Under the pieces are notes generated by a model that worked only from the letters and a program-made list of their open reading frames with translations, did no database searches and was not told where the DNA came from. Position numbers and translations under genes: made by a program. 41,139 nt of DNA, taken from IMG/VR virus record IMGVR_UViG_3300027911_000030, positions 1-41,139 of that record; one strand, 5' to 3'. The DNA comes from a virus. This document shows, piece after piece, positions 7,326-14,988 of the stretch. The first letter of the stretch is position 1, and the number at the start of each line of letters is the position of its first letter.

Positions 7326-8317
7326 GCCGTGTAGGGATGGATGTTGGGCGTGAGGCGAATCGGGCTACCGTCGCTCTCACCCATCTCGGCGCGGCGCTTG
7401 GCGTCCGCCGCCTTGGCTGCGCAATAGGCAATCGTCGCAGGATCGCGATCAACTTTCGGGCGCTCATTGGCGATGAGCTCCGCGGTGCCCCAAATGACGT
7501 AGTTCTGCCAGCGCTGCGGGATCGCGAGCGTGTTCGTGAGTGCGCCCACGTCCTGCACGTGCATGTGCGTCACCGCGACGAGGATCTGCGTCGGGTCCGT
7601 GGGGACCTGCCACACCCACATCTGCGGAATGATCTGCTTGTCGTACCAGTACTGGAGGGGCTTCCCTGGCGCGGCCTTGTTGGGAAGGTCGTTGTACTGG
7701 TCGCGATTGAGCATACCCATGCGGATATCGCTCGGGGTGTTTCCGAACTGCACCGCTGTCACGCCGATGGAAACCGCGACGGTCTCGCGCACGCGCCACG
7801 CGCGCATCGAGAGCTGCGGCTGGATGTCGAACCAGTACGTGTTTCCCTGCACCGCCGTGAAGGTTGGGATCGTGTACGCGGTCGTCCACGTGGTGGCATC
7901 GGGGGAGTACTCAACCACAAGGTTTTGCGCACCCGCATTGCACGTGACGCCCACCGTCGTCGTGCTCGGGTTGCCCGAAGGCACGCCCGTATCGAGCCCG
8001 AGATAGGTCGCGCCGGAAATCGTGCTCCCGGCAAGGTAGGACATCGTGCGGATGTAGGCGCGCAGGAGATCGACCGTGCCGGTAGCGAGCGGATAAGTCG
8101 CCTGCCCCACCACGCAGCCCAGGAGCTGGCGCGTGATGCACCACAGGTTCACGCCGTCGTTGGCGAGATCCGTGAGGATGAAATAGAGGTTGTCCTTCGC
8201 GGAGAGCTGCTGCTCCCCTTCGATCTTGGAGGTGTCGACGCCAGCACGACGGAATGCGTGCTCCAAGATGCTTGAGACATCGACGACCGTTGCGCCGATG
8301 GTGCCGCTTGTCGCCAT
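7322..8317 (-). CDS. Head-tail connector / tail accessory protein (P22 gp4 / T7 gp11-like)
   Basis: 331 residues. The N-terminal helical part (VDVSSILEHAFRRAGVD) and the C-terminal part (LQYWYDKQIIPQMWVWQVP, then an Ala-rich helix) match the connector fold family that closes the portal in podoviruses. Between them, about residues 105-185, is a beta-rich insert (NLVVEYSPDATTWTTAY, then WFDIQPQLSMRAWRV) that resembles a discoidin or carbohydrate-binding type domain. GGAG lies 5 nt before ATG 8317. The assignment rests on motif resemblance and its position after the capsid gene. Confidence 0.65.
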   Translation of the reverse strand: MATSGTIGATVVDVSSILEHAFRRAGVDTSKIEGEQQLSAKDNLYFILTDLANDGVNLWCITRQLLGCVVGQATYPLATGTVDLLRAYIRTMSYLAGSTISGATYLGLDTGVPSGNPSTTTVGVTCNAGAQNLVVEYSPDATTWTTAYTIPTFTAVQGNTYWFDIQPQLSMRAWRVRETVAVSIGVTAVQFGNTPSDIRMGMLNRDQYNDLPNKAAPGKPLQYWYDKQIIPQMWVWQVPTDPTQILVAVTHMHVQDVGALTNTLAIPQRWQNYVIWGTAELIANERPKVDRDPATIAYCAAKAADAKRRAEMGESDGSPIRLTPNIHPYTA

Positions 8318-8441
8318 GGCTTCTCCATCTGCGCCGTCCTTCCTTCGCGCAGCCGCCTAGCGCAGCCGCTTCATTCTCGGACAGCTCCCTGTGGGGAGTT
8401 GACCTCCAGGCGACGGCGACGCCGCCTGGAGGGTGCTTCGT
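8318..8441 (-). other. Non-coding gap with hairpins and a short direct repeat
   Basis: 124 bp without a gene. It holds a perfect 10-bp inverted repeat (8403-8412 with 8423-8432, loop 10 nt), a second short hairpin CTCCC-CACA-GGGAG just beside it, and a perfect 10-bp direct repeat GCGCAGCCGC at 8347-8356 and 8360-8369. In the leftward transcript the large hairpin is followed by TCAACTCC, not a U-run, so it is not a typical intrinsic terminator. It may be an mRNA processing or stability element between capsid-region and tail-region genes. Confidence 0.6.
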
Positions 8442-8642
8442 TTACTTGCCGTGGTGCTTGTGGCTGGTCCAGCCGCCGTGCTTGAACTCTTCCTCGCGAC
8501 TGCCGTGCTCGTAGCCGCTCGACATGTCGGGGGCAAGCCCGCCCAAGCCCTTGACCGCTTTCCCGCCGCGATGCTTGACGCTCGCTTCGTGATCGCCGTC
8601 GAGGATCTCGCTCATGTGCTTGTGACCGTGGTGCTTTTCCAT
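8442..8642 (-). CDS. Small His/Lys/Gly-rich protein
   Basis: 66 residues, very rich in His, Lys, Gly and Glu (starts MEKHHGHKHMSEI, ends GGWTSHKHHGK). GAGG lies about 11 nt upstream of ATG 8642. It is probably disordered and metal- or nucleic-acid-binding by composition. It lies between a large structural gene and the connector gene and resembles the small basic proteins at 14059-15132. I do not recognise a defined family. Confidence 0.6.
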   Translation of the reverse strand: MEKHHGHKHMSEILDGDHEASVKHRGGKAVKGLGGLAPDMSSGYEHGSREEEFKHGGWTSHKHHGK

Positions 8643-8659
8643 GATCTCAGTTCCTCAGA

Positions 8660-9931
8660 TTAGCCAGCAAACTGCGTCGCTCCGAAGAGCGTGACGTAGT
8701 TCAGGTTGGTGGCATTGATCGCGTTGTAGGCCGGAATCGACATGAAGACCGCGAGCCGGATCGAGCCGTTGGGCGAAGTCGCGCTCGAAGAGCCCGCGCC
8801 ATTCGCACCAGCCTGCACCGTACCGCGCACGTCGCCCGTGATTGCCGTCGCCGGAGTCGTGGCATCCGCCGCCGTCCAGAGCGGGTTGGTGCTCCCGTTC
8901 GTGGCGAGGAAGGCGCCGTTGTAGTACATCGACATGTACTCGAAGAAGTCCGCACGCAGCGGAATCCCGAACGTGTCACCCGTGCCGAGCGTGATCGTGC
9001 CCGTCGTGGTGCCACCGCCTGCGTGATTGAACTGGATCGTGTTGACGTACTTCCACGCCTTCTTGCCGTACGCCGGAGTCGTGCCGTTGAGCGCGATGGT
9101 CTCGGTCATCGGGACACCGTACACGTCCCAACCCCGTACCGTCACGGTGAACGCCGACGTATCCGAAGCGCTCGACGAAACCACGCGCAGGCACCGCGCA
9201 AGCATCTGCGTCGGATCCCACAGCGCCACCGCCGTTCCTGCCGCGATGAGCGGCCAAGTTCCGGTGGTGGTCGTGTAGTTGGGCTGCCCGACGAGATCCG
9301 GCTCCGCCGCGCCGATCGGTTGGCTGGTGAAGCTGGTGCCGATCGGAGTGGTGATCGAGATCGTCGTTCCGCCGACAACGGGCGCAGCGGCCACCTGCGT
9401 GATGAGGGGGAGCGAACCGCTCGCCCCCGCACCCGCGATCATGATCGCCTGCCCCTTGTGGAAGAACTTGAACGCGCCTGCCGGGATCGTGACCGTGGTC
9501 TGCCCCGCCGTTCCCGTTCCCGTCGTGAAGCCGAAGTCCAGGGTACCGGGCACCGTAACGACGGTGTCCACCGGACCGGGCGGGAAAACGTCGAGCGGGA
9601 GGTTCGTGGAAACCGCGATCGACTGCGTTGCCGCATTGATCGTGCGCGGGGTCGTATTGCCCCCCGCCGGAATCACGAGACCGCCCGCCTGACTGTCGAG
9701 ATTGCCCGCTGCCGAAGCGGAGGGCACGGCGTCGATCAGCGAAATCATCTCGCTGTTGTAGAACCCCGGGACGAGGCGTCCCGGAGCTGCGTCGATCAGC
9801 GCGACGAGCCGCGGATCGATCAGGCCCTGCCCCTGGAAGATCAGGGAAGGGCCCGCGTCGCTGTCCTGGATCTGCGTGGGGTTGGTATTCCCCGCGACGA
9901 TCACCGGACCCGTAACTACGGAACGAGCCAT
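8660..9931 (-). CDS. Probable virion structural protein (head region)
   Basis: 423 residues, beta-rich with Gly/Thr/Ala throughout and no membrane segment. The first 90 residues contain two similar short segments, DPRLVALIDAAPGRLVPGFYN and SEMISLIDAVPSASAA. The rest reads as stacked beta domains (TTVTIPAGAFKFFHKGQAI; RVVSSSASDTSAFTVTVRG). A clean AGGAGG lies 8 nt before ATG 9931. It immediately follows the major capsid gene, so a head-surface, decoration or fibre protein is the likeliest role. I cannot name a family. Confidence 0.6.
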   Translation of the reverse strand: MARSVVTGPVIVAGNTNPTQIQDSDAGPSLIFQGQGLIDPRLVALIDAAPGRLVPGFYNSEMISLIDAVPSASAAGNLDSQAGGLVIPAGGNTTPRTINAATQSIAVSTNLPLDVFPPGPVDTVVTVPGTLDFGFTTGTGTAGQTTVTIPAGAFKFFHKGQAIMIAGAGASGSLPLITQVAAAPVVGGTTISITTPIGTSFTSQPIGAAEPDLVGQPNYTTTTGTWPLIAAGTAVALWDPTQMLARCLRVVSSSASDTSAFTVTVRGWDVYGVPMTETIALNGTTPAYGKKAWKYVNTIQFNHAGGGTTTGTITLGTGDTFGIPLRADFFEYMSMYYNGAFLATNGSTNPLWTAADATTPATAITGDVRGTVQAGANGAGSSSATSPNGSIRLAVFMSIPAYNAINATNLNYVTLFGATQFAG

Positions 9932-9957
9932 TTTGTAGCCCTCCTTGTCTCAGTGGG

Positions 9958-10878
9958 TTACTGGCCCGGGGTGCCGAAGTAGCAGCGAGGATCCGTCCAG
10001 CCCGGGATGTAGCGTTCCGTGGCCTTGTAGCGGATCGAGTCGGTCTCGAAGTCGCCTTCCATCGACTTCTCCAGCCGACGACGGACCAGCAACTTCGCGC
10101 CCTGCGGCGCGTCGGTGAGGATCCACCACGCGGTGGGAGAGGTGAGACGGGAGATGACGGCGGGCTCGGCCTCCAGCAACCCCATCGACTTCACAGGGTT
10201 GATGTCGTTGTTGGTCGTGCCGGTGCGCAAAACGCTCTTCAGGAGCACTTCGGCCTGGAAGATGTTCGCCGGGTGCACCACGAGCTTGCGGGGCTCCAGG
10301 CGGATCTTCTTGCCGTTGTTGTCGACCGCAAGACGGATCTGGATGAGCATCTGCTCCAGCGACGTTTGCGAAAGCGCGGCTGCGGTGTTGAGCTGGTTGC
10401 TGAACGTGCCACCGACAATCGGGTGCCCCGTGTTGATGAGCGACACGCCGTCGCCGCCGTTGTACGAGCCGGAGGTGTTAAAGGCGAAGTTGAGGACATT
10501 CGCAGAGAGCGTCTCCTTCGTCTCCATCAGCGACTGCGCGAGGTGCTCCGCGAAGATCGTGCCGATACGGATGTGATCGCCGTCTTCGACGAGCACCTTC
10601 GTGAGCGCGTACGCAAGCCCGAAGACTTGGTAGTAGTAGCGCTTGACGAAGAGCACGCCGCCCTGTTGGTAGTTGACCGGCTGTCCGTCGGGCAGCTGCG
10701 GCGCAGCTCCGAAACCGTACAACACAGGTTCTTCGTGGTAATTCCGGGGAATGCCGTCCTTCTCGACGAGGATCTGCTTGTACTCGTCGCGGCGCTGGTC
10801 GTACACGCCATCGAACGCTTCGTTGAGAATCGGTTCGACAATCGACCGGAAGTCGGTACTGCGCATTGGAAGTGCCAT
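9958..10878 (-). CDS. Major capsid protein (Mu gpT-like)
   Basis: 306 residues. The C-terminal half has the pattern typical of Mu gpT-like HK97-fold capsid proteins: LVVHPANIFQAEVLLKS, then GTTNNDINPVKSMGLLE, a tryptophan-rich strand (TAWWILTDAP) and the closing RYKATERYIPGWTDPRCYFG. The N-terminal part (STDFRSIVEPILNEAFDGV) fits the N-arm. It would assemble the head around the scaffold encoded upstream at 12397-13488. ATG 10878 has a GGAGAAGGA ribosome site upstream. The gene follows the putative decoration gene by 15 bp. Confidence 0.85.
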   Translation of the reverse strand: MALPMRSTDFRSIVEPILNEAFDGVYDQRRDEYKQILVEKDGIPRNYHEEPVLYGFGAAPQLPDGQPVNYQQGGVLFVKRYYYQVFGLAYALTKVLVEDGDHIRIGTIFAEHLAQSLMETKETLSANVLNFAFNTSGSYNGGDGVSLINTGHPIVGGTFSNQLNTAAALSQTSLEQMLIQIRLAVDNNGKKIRLEPRKLVVHPANIFQAEVLLKSVLRTGTTNNDINPVKSMGLLEAEPAVISRLTSPTAWWILTDAPQGAKLLVRRRLEKSMEGDFETDSIRYKATERYIPGWTDPRCYFGTPGQ

Positions 10879-10893
10879 GGCGTCCTTCTCCGG

Positions 10894-11508
10894 TTAGACC
10901 GCGACCTTGTTCGACACGTAGTGGTGCTGCGCGATCGAGCACTGAAAGATCACGAACGTATCGGTCAAGAAATTGTTATCGACTTGCTGCCCCGGCTCGA
11001 TGATCCGGAACTGCGCCTGTGCGGAAGCGGTCACGGTGGACCCCGCGAGCTTGGCCTGACTGATGCCGGTCGTGGCATTCGCAGCGCTCTCGTTGACCGA
11101 GTTCATCTGCGCGCCGAGCACGCCCTGCAGCCAGTTCGTGGCCGTTGCGACGTTGGCGAGCACGGCAAAGGTGCCGTCAGTCTGCGCCTCGAAGATGTCC
11201 GCCGGGTCATCCATGACCCAGGCGACAATCTGCGTCGCGTTGGCAACACCGCCCGTGGGCCAGAAGTTGCTGATGGTGGGCTTGCCGGTGAAATCGAGGT
11301 ACTGCACGCCGACCAGGGTGCCGAGAAGGTCGCCCGTGGTGCCGCCAGCGATGACCGTGCCGAGAGCGGTGGTCGTGCCGAAGGCAACAGGATCGTTCTT
11401 GGCAATCTGCGTGACGTACGACGCTTGAATCGTGTAAGGCCGCGCGCGATCCAGCCCCGAAGGATGGTAGATGGGGCGGAATCCGAACGGCGCTGCAGAA
11501 GCGCTCAT
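10894..11508 (-). CDS. Probable head decoration/structural protein
   Basis: 204 residues. ATG 11508 is chosen because GGAG lies 6 nt upstream; the longer frame to 11547 has no ribosome site. The start SASAAPFGFRPIYHPSG is typical of a conserved structural protein found just upstream of capsid genes in several podovirus-like phages. The body is beta-rich, with an Ala/Asn-rich middle. Decoration or minor capsid is the best inference. It heads the capsid pair behind a structured 290-bp leader, which suggests separate control of these highly expressed genes. Confidence 0.65.
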   Translation of the reverse strand: MSASAAPFGFRPIYHPSGLDRARPYTIQASYVTQIAKNDPVAFGTTTALGTVIAGGTTGDLLGTLVGVQYLDFTGKPTISNFWPTGGVANATQIVAWVMDDPADIFEAQTDGTFAVLANVATATNWLQGVLGAQMNSVNESAANATTGISQAKLAGSTVTASAQAQFRIIEPGQQVDNNFLTDTFVIFQCSIAQHHYVSNKVAV

Positions 11509-11523
11509 ACGAATCTCCAGTTG

Positions 11524-11562
11524 AAGGTTGAACAGCAAAAACCGCATGCTGCGAACAACCTT
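11524..11562 (-). promoter_or_regulatory. Leader hairpin just upstream of the decoration-gene ribosome site
   Basis: Perfect 7-bp outer stem (11524-11530 with 11556-11562) and an inner 5-bp stem CAGCA/TGCTG (11533-11537 with 11547-11551). In the leftward mRNA the hairpin ends about 4 nt before the GGAG of the gene starting at 11508. It could protect the mRNA or modulate ribosome access; its function is inferred. Confidence 0.5.
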
Positions 11563-11719
11563 CTCCAGAGCTTGGCACCGAGCGCCGCCAGGGGAGCCTC
11601 GACCTACGGCTGCGACCCTACTGGGCTGCTATGGATGACCGCCCGCGAAGATTTGTAGCTCGGGAGCCCCAGTCTTGCGTTTCCGCGGTCCTGGCGCCGA
11701 GTTGACCTACCCCAGCTGC

Positions 11720-11766
11720 AAAAGACCCCGGAAACGCTGGAAAGTGTCCAGACGCTTCGCGGGGTC
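11720..11766 (-). terminator. Putative intrinsic terminator between scaffold and capsid units
   Basis: In the leftward transcript GACCCCG (from 11766) pairs with CGGGGTC (ending 11724), with inner stems GAAGCG/CGTTTC (one G-U) and CTGGA/TCCAG around a CACTT loop, followed directly by UUUU (11720-11723). This is a long hairpin of about 18 pairs with small bulges and a short U-run. It lies 37-83 bp after the stop of the 11803-12387 gene. Alternatively it could be a 5' stabilising stem of the capsid mRNA. Confidence 0.5.
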
Positions 11767-11767
11767 A

Positions 11768-11797
11768 AGGATACACCGCCTGTCGCGGAGTTGTAAA
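11768..11797 (-). promoter_or_regulatory. Possible sigma70-like promoter, leftward, before capsid genes
   Basis: Read on the minus strand: TTTACA (11797-11792), 18-nt spacer, TATCCT (11773-11768). It matches 5 of 6 and 4 of 6 consensus bases. The predicted start near 11760 falls inside the terminator-like stem, so the two calls are in tension and either may be spurious. Confidence 0.3.
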
Positions 11798-11802
11798 GAG
11801 CT

Positions 11803-12387
11803 TCAGTCGGAAAAGACGGGCGGCGTCTCGGGGAGATTCCCGAGCTTGTTGAATCCATCGCCCTCCGTCGTCACGACATTGCGCCCCGCCTCCTCGTTGA
11901 TCTGGCTGGCGTTTTGCCCCATGCGCTCGCGAATGGCGCGCTCCTCGTCGCGCGGCTGGTAGTGGTGGAACTCCGCCATTGCGACTTGGTAGATTTCGCT
12001 GGGGATCTTCGCCAGAACCATCTCGTTGCAGGTGACGTAGTCCGAGTACTGGCTGGTGCCCGACTGCACACCGCGCTCGACCTCGAAGTTCTCCACCTCG
12101 TCCTTGCGCACGAGCGCGTAGCCGAGCTTGAGACGACGATGGACCGTGTCGGTGGGGTGCGTGGTGGAGAGCCAGCAAGTGTGAAACCCGGGGATCTCCG
12201 GAGGCGTGGGCAGCACGCTTTGCTGCCACTCGTTGCGGATCTGGCGACGACGATCCTCCATCGACATTGCCGTTCCGTCCTCCATCACCCGATCCCGGTC
12301 CTGCGCAGCGGCGGGATTGCCGCGCTGCGCTGCTTCGCCGTCGCGCTTGCGCAGACGGTTGTCTTCGCTTCCAACAGTGCGTGCCAT
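11803..12387 (-). CDS. Conserved phage protein, unknown (capsid region)
   Basis: 194 residues. The N-terminal 55 residues are highly charged (SEDNRLRKRDGEAAQRG), probably disordered or helical. The middle holds PPEIPGFHTCWLSTTHPTD and RLKLGYALVRKDEVENFE, a recognisable conserved phage block, and the C-terminus has a helical stretch (YQPRDEERAIRERMGQ). AGGAGG lies just before ATG 12387. It sits between scaffold and capsid genes, so a head assembly or minor head role is plausible. No family name can be given safely. Confidence 0.65.
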   Translation of the reverse strand: MARTVGSEDNRLRKRDGEAAQRGNPAAAQDRDRVMEDGTAMSMEDRRRQIRNEWQQSVLPTPPEIPGFHTCWLSTTHPTDTVHRRLKLGYALVRKDEVENFEVERGVQSGTSQYSDYVTCNEMVLAKIPSEIYQVAMAEFHHYQPRDEERAIRERMGQNASQINEEAGRNVVTTEGDGFNKLGNLPETPPVFSD

Positions 12388-12396
12388 GTCGTCCTC

Positions 12397-13488
12397 CTAC
12401 CGTTGCGAACCGGAAGCCCGGTCCATTTCCTGATACCGCTTCACCATGCGAGCACGCTTCACGGGATCGTTCCACATTCCCGCCTGCTGCATGGCCTCGA
12501 CACGCTCCTTGGAGAGCCGGTACGTGCCCTTGGAACCGCTATTGTCGGCGCCCCCACCACCAGAGCCGTTGAACTTGGGAGCTGCGGGCCTGCGCCGCTC
12601 CGCGCCCTGTGCAGCGCGTCCGTTGCGATTGTCCTCCGGCGCATCGTCGCCATCGTCTCGATCATCGTTGTTGCGGTTGCGGTCCATGGCGGCGTATCGG
12701 TGCGGTAGGTACTTCTTCATGCGACGGGTGAGCTCGTCCCAGTACTCGGGCGAAGTGGGATCGCGCCCCGGCTCCTTGGAAAGTCCCTCGTCGATCGCGA
12801 GAGCTACTCGCGAATCGGGGTCCGTAGGACTTGCCGGGTTGTACCACCGATTCTCCGCCATCCACTCGTTGGCGAGCGTCTGGTGGCGTGGATCAAGCGG
12901 TGCCGGGCGCGGTTGGTTCTGCTGATTGAGGTACGCGGTGCGCACATTGGCAAGCTGCTCGGAGCGCTGCGCGGCCTGCGTCATGCGTGCGGAAAAATCC
13001 GCCGCCGCCGTGCCGTCGTTCGCCTTGATGGCCTCGGCCATCTGCTCCTTGAACCAGTTTGCCGCATCCTTGGCTTCCTGGATGTTGCGCTCCAGCTGCT
13101 GCAGCTCTCCTACCGCGCCGCGGCCTTCGAGCGCTGCGAGACGCTGCGTGAGTTCACTGATGACGCGGTTCTGCGAATCCACCGTGACGCGCAGCCTGTC
13201 TTCGCGATCACGCCGGGCGGTACGGCGGCGGCGCTTTTCATCACGCCGGTCCGCGCGCATGCGCTCACGCTCCTCGTCGGTGTACCGGCGACCGGATGCG
13301 TCGTGCGTTGCGACTTCCTCGAACTCGTCCTCGTCGTGCCGGGTGCTGCGCTCCTCGCCTGCGGCAAGGACGTTGCCCTCGCCATCCACATCAACGGAGC
13401 CATCCTCGTTGGTGCGGATCTGCGGAGCCTCCTCTTCCACTGCAGCGCCGGGCGGCGCCGCGTTCTGCTCTTCCTGATTCTCTGCCAT
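12397..13488 (-). CDS. Putative capsid scaffolding protein
   Basis: 363 residues from ATG 13488, preceded by GGGGATGGGGAA; an upstream GTG (13515) is less well placed. Residues 1-60 are very acidic. Next come a charged Arg-rich segment (RADRRDEKRRRRTARRD) and a long predicted coiled coil (VISELTQRLAALEGR, then ELQQLERNIQEAKDAANW). The C-terminal third is Asn/Asp/Gly/Arg-rich and basic at the end. This acidic, coiled-coil, hydrophilic design and its place two genes before the capsid gene fit a scaffold. It is an assignment by context, without a sequence signature. Confidence 0.6.
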   Translation of the reverse strand: MAENQEEQNAAPPGAAVEEEAPQIRTNEDGSVDVDGEGNVLAAGEERSTRHDEDEFEEVATHDASGRRYTDEERERMRADRRDEKRRRRTARRDREDRLRVTVDSQNRVISELTQRLAALEGRGAVGELQQLERNIQEAKDAANWFKEQMAEAIKANDGTAAADFSARMTQAAQRSEQLANVRTAYLNQQNQPRPAPLDPRHQTLANEWMAENRWYNPASPTDPDSRVALAIDEGLSKEPGRDPTSPEYWDELTRRMKKYLPHRYAAMDRNRNNDDRDDGDDAPEDNRNGRAAQGAERRRPAAPKFNGSGGGGADNSGSKGTYRLSKERVEAMQQAGMWNDPVKRARMVKRYQEMDRASGSQR

Positions 13489-13511
13489 TTCCCCATCCCC
13501 TTTCGGAACGT

Positions 13512-14039
13512 TCACAAAATGTAGACCCGCATCTTGAGCGGATCGCCAAGCACCTTGCCGATGATCTCGTGGTCATTGAAGCAGACGAACGTCACGCTTG
13601 CACCGCCATCCGGAGCAGCGACCACGATGCGGTCACCGTTCCAGCGCGGTACCCGCACGAAATCGCCCACCTGTGCCCACATTCCTTCCGGCCAAGGCTC
13701 TCCCGTCTCGCGATGACGAAAGCACAACGGACCCAGTGCAACCACCTTCGCAACCTGCTGGTTCCAACTGATGTCCTGCTGCGTCACACCGGAGAGAATG
13801 ATCCCTCCCCGGCTCTTCATTTGCGGCCTGCGCATCTGCACGAGCAACCGCGTACCAAACGGAACGAAGTTCGGCTCGACATCCGAAGGAAACGCATCCT
13901 CCAGCGTCTGCGGCGCGAGATCCACCGTATCCTGCCCCGGCATCCTCTCGAACCCTTCCGTCTCCCTTTGCGCTGCGATGTGCTGGCCTTCGAGAATCTG
14001 ATCGATGGCCTTCACATCCTCCCTCGACAAAACACCCAT
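13512..14039 (-). CDS. Phage-encoded GroES-like co-chaperonin
   Basis: 175 residues. Residues 59-168 follow the Cpn10 pattern: PFGTRLLVQ (first strand), KSRGGIILSG (compare GroES KSAGGIVLTG, the mobile loop that binds GroEL), QVAKVVALGP, VGDFVRVPRW and a closing ...EIIGKV. The N-terminal ~58 residues are an extra acidic extension absent from bacterial GroES. A perfect AGGAGG lies 5 nt before ATG 14039. The gene directly precedes the scaffold gene. By analogy with T4 gp31, it may cap host GroEL and help fold the capsid protein; the sequence match is direct, the role is inferred. Confidence 0.83.
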   Translation of the reverse strand: MGVLSREDVKAIDQILEGQHIAAQRETEGFERMPGQDTVDLAPQTLEDAFPSDVEPNFVPFGTRLLVQMRRPQMKSRGGIILSGVTQQDISWNQQVAKVVALGPLCFRHRETGEPWPEGMWAQVGDFVRVPRWNGDRIVVAAPDGGASVTFVCFNDHEIIGKVLGDPLKMRVYIL

Positions 14040-14058
14040 GAAACCTCCTCTGACTGGG

Positions 14059-14340
14059 TTACTTGCGCTTGAGCGTTTCCGCCAAGCGACTCTTCTTCGC
14101 CTTCTTGCTCCCGCCCTTCTTCATGCCACCACCGGCTCCCGGAGGCCCCATCGGAACGGGGCCGGGAGCGCCACCTGCACCACCCGGGCCCATCATCCCG
14201 CCAGGAGCGGGAGCGAGCTGCGCCGCAGAGGGCGGAGGCAGAATCGGCATGGGGCCTGCGCGCGACATACGGGCTTCCGAAGGCAGCAACGCCTTGGCGG
14301 CACCGCGTGATCCAGGGCGACTGCCCTTGGGTGATCCCAT
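14059..14340 (-). CDS. Small Pro/Gly-rich basic-tailed protein
   Basis: 93 residues from ATG 14340, which has GAGGAG upstream and follows the preceding stop by 1 bp. A basic N-terminus is followed by a Pro/Gly/Met/Ala low-complexity centre (GGMMGPGGAGGAPGPVP) and a Lys-rich end (KKGGSKKAKKSRLAETLKRK). It is probably disordered and may bind nucleic acid. The longer frame to 14550 overlaps the next gene out of frame and is not used. It belongs to a cluster of small basic proteins upstream of the co-chaperonin. Confidence 0.6.
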   Translation of the reverse strand: MGSPKGSRPGSRGAAKALLPSEARMSRAGPMPILPPPSAAQLAPAPGGMMGPGGAGGAPGPVPMGPPGAGGGMKKGGSKKAKKSRLAETLKRK

Positions 14341-14341
14341 G

Positions 14342-14563
14342 TCAGTTCTCCTCGGGGGCGTTCTCTTCAGCTGCTGCAACGACGGGCGCCGGAGCTTGCG
14401 CGGCGGATGTGATGACGTGGCCGGAAGATGCTTCCACTTCCGCCGCCGTCGGTTTCCCGAAGACGGAGTTGGCGACATCGTCCACGGTGCTGTGCTCCGA
14501 GCTTCGGTGCACGCTCTCCGTGCCGTCCGCCCACTTGATAAGGAACTCATTGACTTGCGTCAT
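14342..14563 (-). CDS. Small phage protein, unknown
   Basis: 73 residues. The N-terminal half is an ordered-looking alpha/beta stretch (VNEFLIKWADGTESVHR, then STVDDVANSVFGK); the C-terminal half is an Ala/Glu/Pro-rich acidic tail. ATG 14563 overlaps the stop of the upstream gene (ATGA), indicating coupling. I do not recognise it. Confidence 0.6.
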   Translation of the reverse strand: MTQVNEFLIKWADGTESVHRSSEHSTVDDVANSVFGKPTAAEVEASSGHVITSAAQAPAPVVAAAEENAPEEN

Positions 14564-14742
14564 TTCCTTGCGCCTCCCAAAATTTCCTCGATGAACCCAA
14601 TCGCCATGCTGAGTCCCTGGTCACGACCGCGCGCTACGAGATAGTTTGCAAAAGAGTTCTCGTCGATCGAACCGTGCTCGAATATCGCTGCGCGAGCGTT
14701 CTCACGCTCTTCGAGAAGCCTCGCATGCAGCTTTTCGATCAC
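14560..14742 (-). CDS. Small helical protein, unknown
   Basis: 60 residues, largely helical and charged (EKLHARLLEERENARAAIF; GRDQGLSMAIGFIEEILGG). The start is GTG at 14742, overlapping the TGA of the upstream gene (GTGA). Both ends overlap neighbours by 4 bp, so it is part of a coupled run of small genes in the head region. The function is unknown. Confidence 0.58.
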   Translation of the reverse strand: MIEKLHARLLEERENARAAIFEHGSIDENSFANYLVARGRDQGLSMAIGFIEEILGGARK

Positions 14743-14987
14743 GGACGACCCTTCGCAACGCCGACGCGGCGACCCTTGTCGGTTCCCTTGTGATCGACCC
14801 CGGCGCGGGATTCAAGATCCGGCTTGTCGGACCCCAGCACCTTCGTCGCATGCTTGGTGGGCTCCTCGTCGTTCTTGATCGTCGCCTTGCCAGGGCGCGG
14901 AATCACCATACCGCCGGAGCGCGGATCCTGCCGCGGCTCATGGCCCATGGCGAGCCGCTTTCGCGGAGAGATCGGGAGTTCGGCCAT
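14739..14987 (-). CDS. Small basic protein, unknown
   Basis: 82 residues from ATG 14987 (AELPISPRKRLAMGHEP...). Rich in Lys, Arg, Gly and Asp, with no hydrophobic core, so probably disordered. The G-rich stretch GGGAGGGGG of the upstream gene's end serves as the ribosome site. It overlaps the next start by 4 bp. The composition suggests nucleic-acid or protein binding; the function is unknown. Confidence 0.58.
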   Translation of the reverse strand: MAELPISPRKRLAMGHEPRQDPRSGGMVIPRPGKATIKNDEEPTKHATKVLGSDKPDLESRAGVDHKGTDKGRRVGVAKGRP

Positions 14988-14988
14988 C

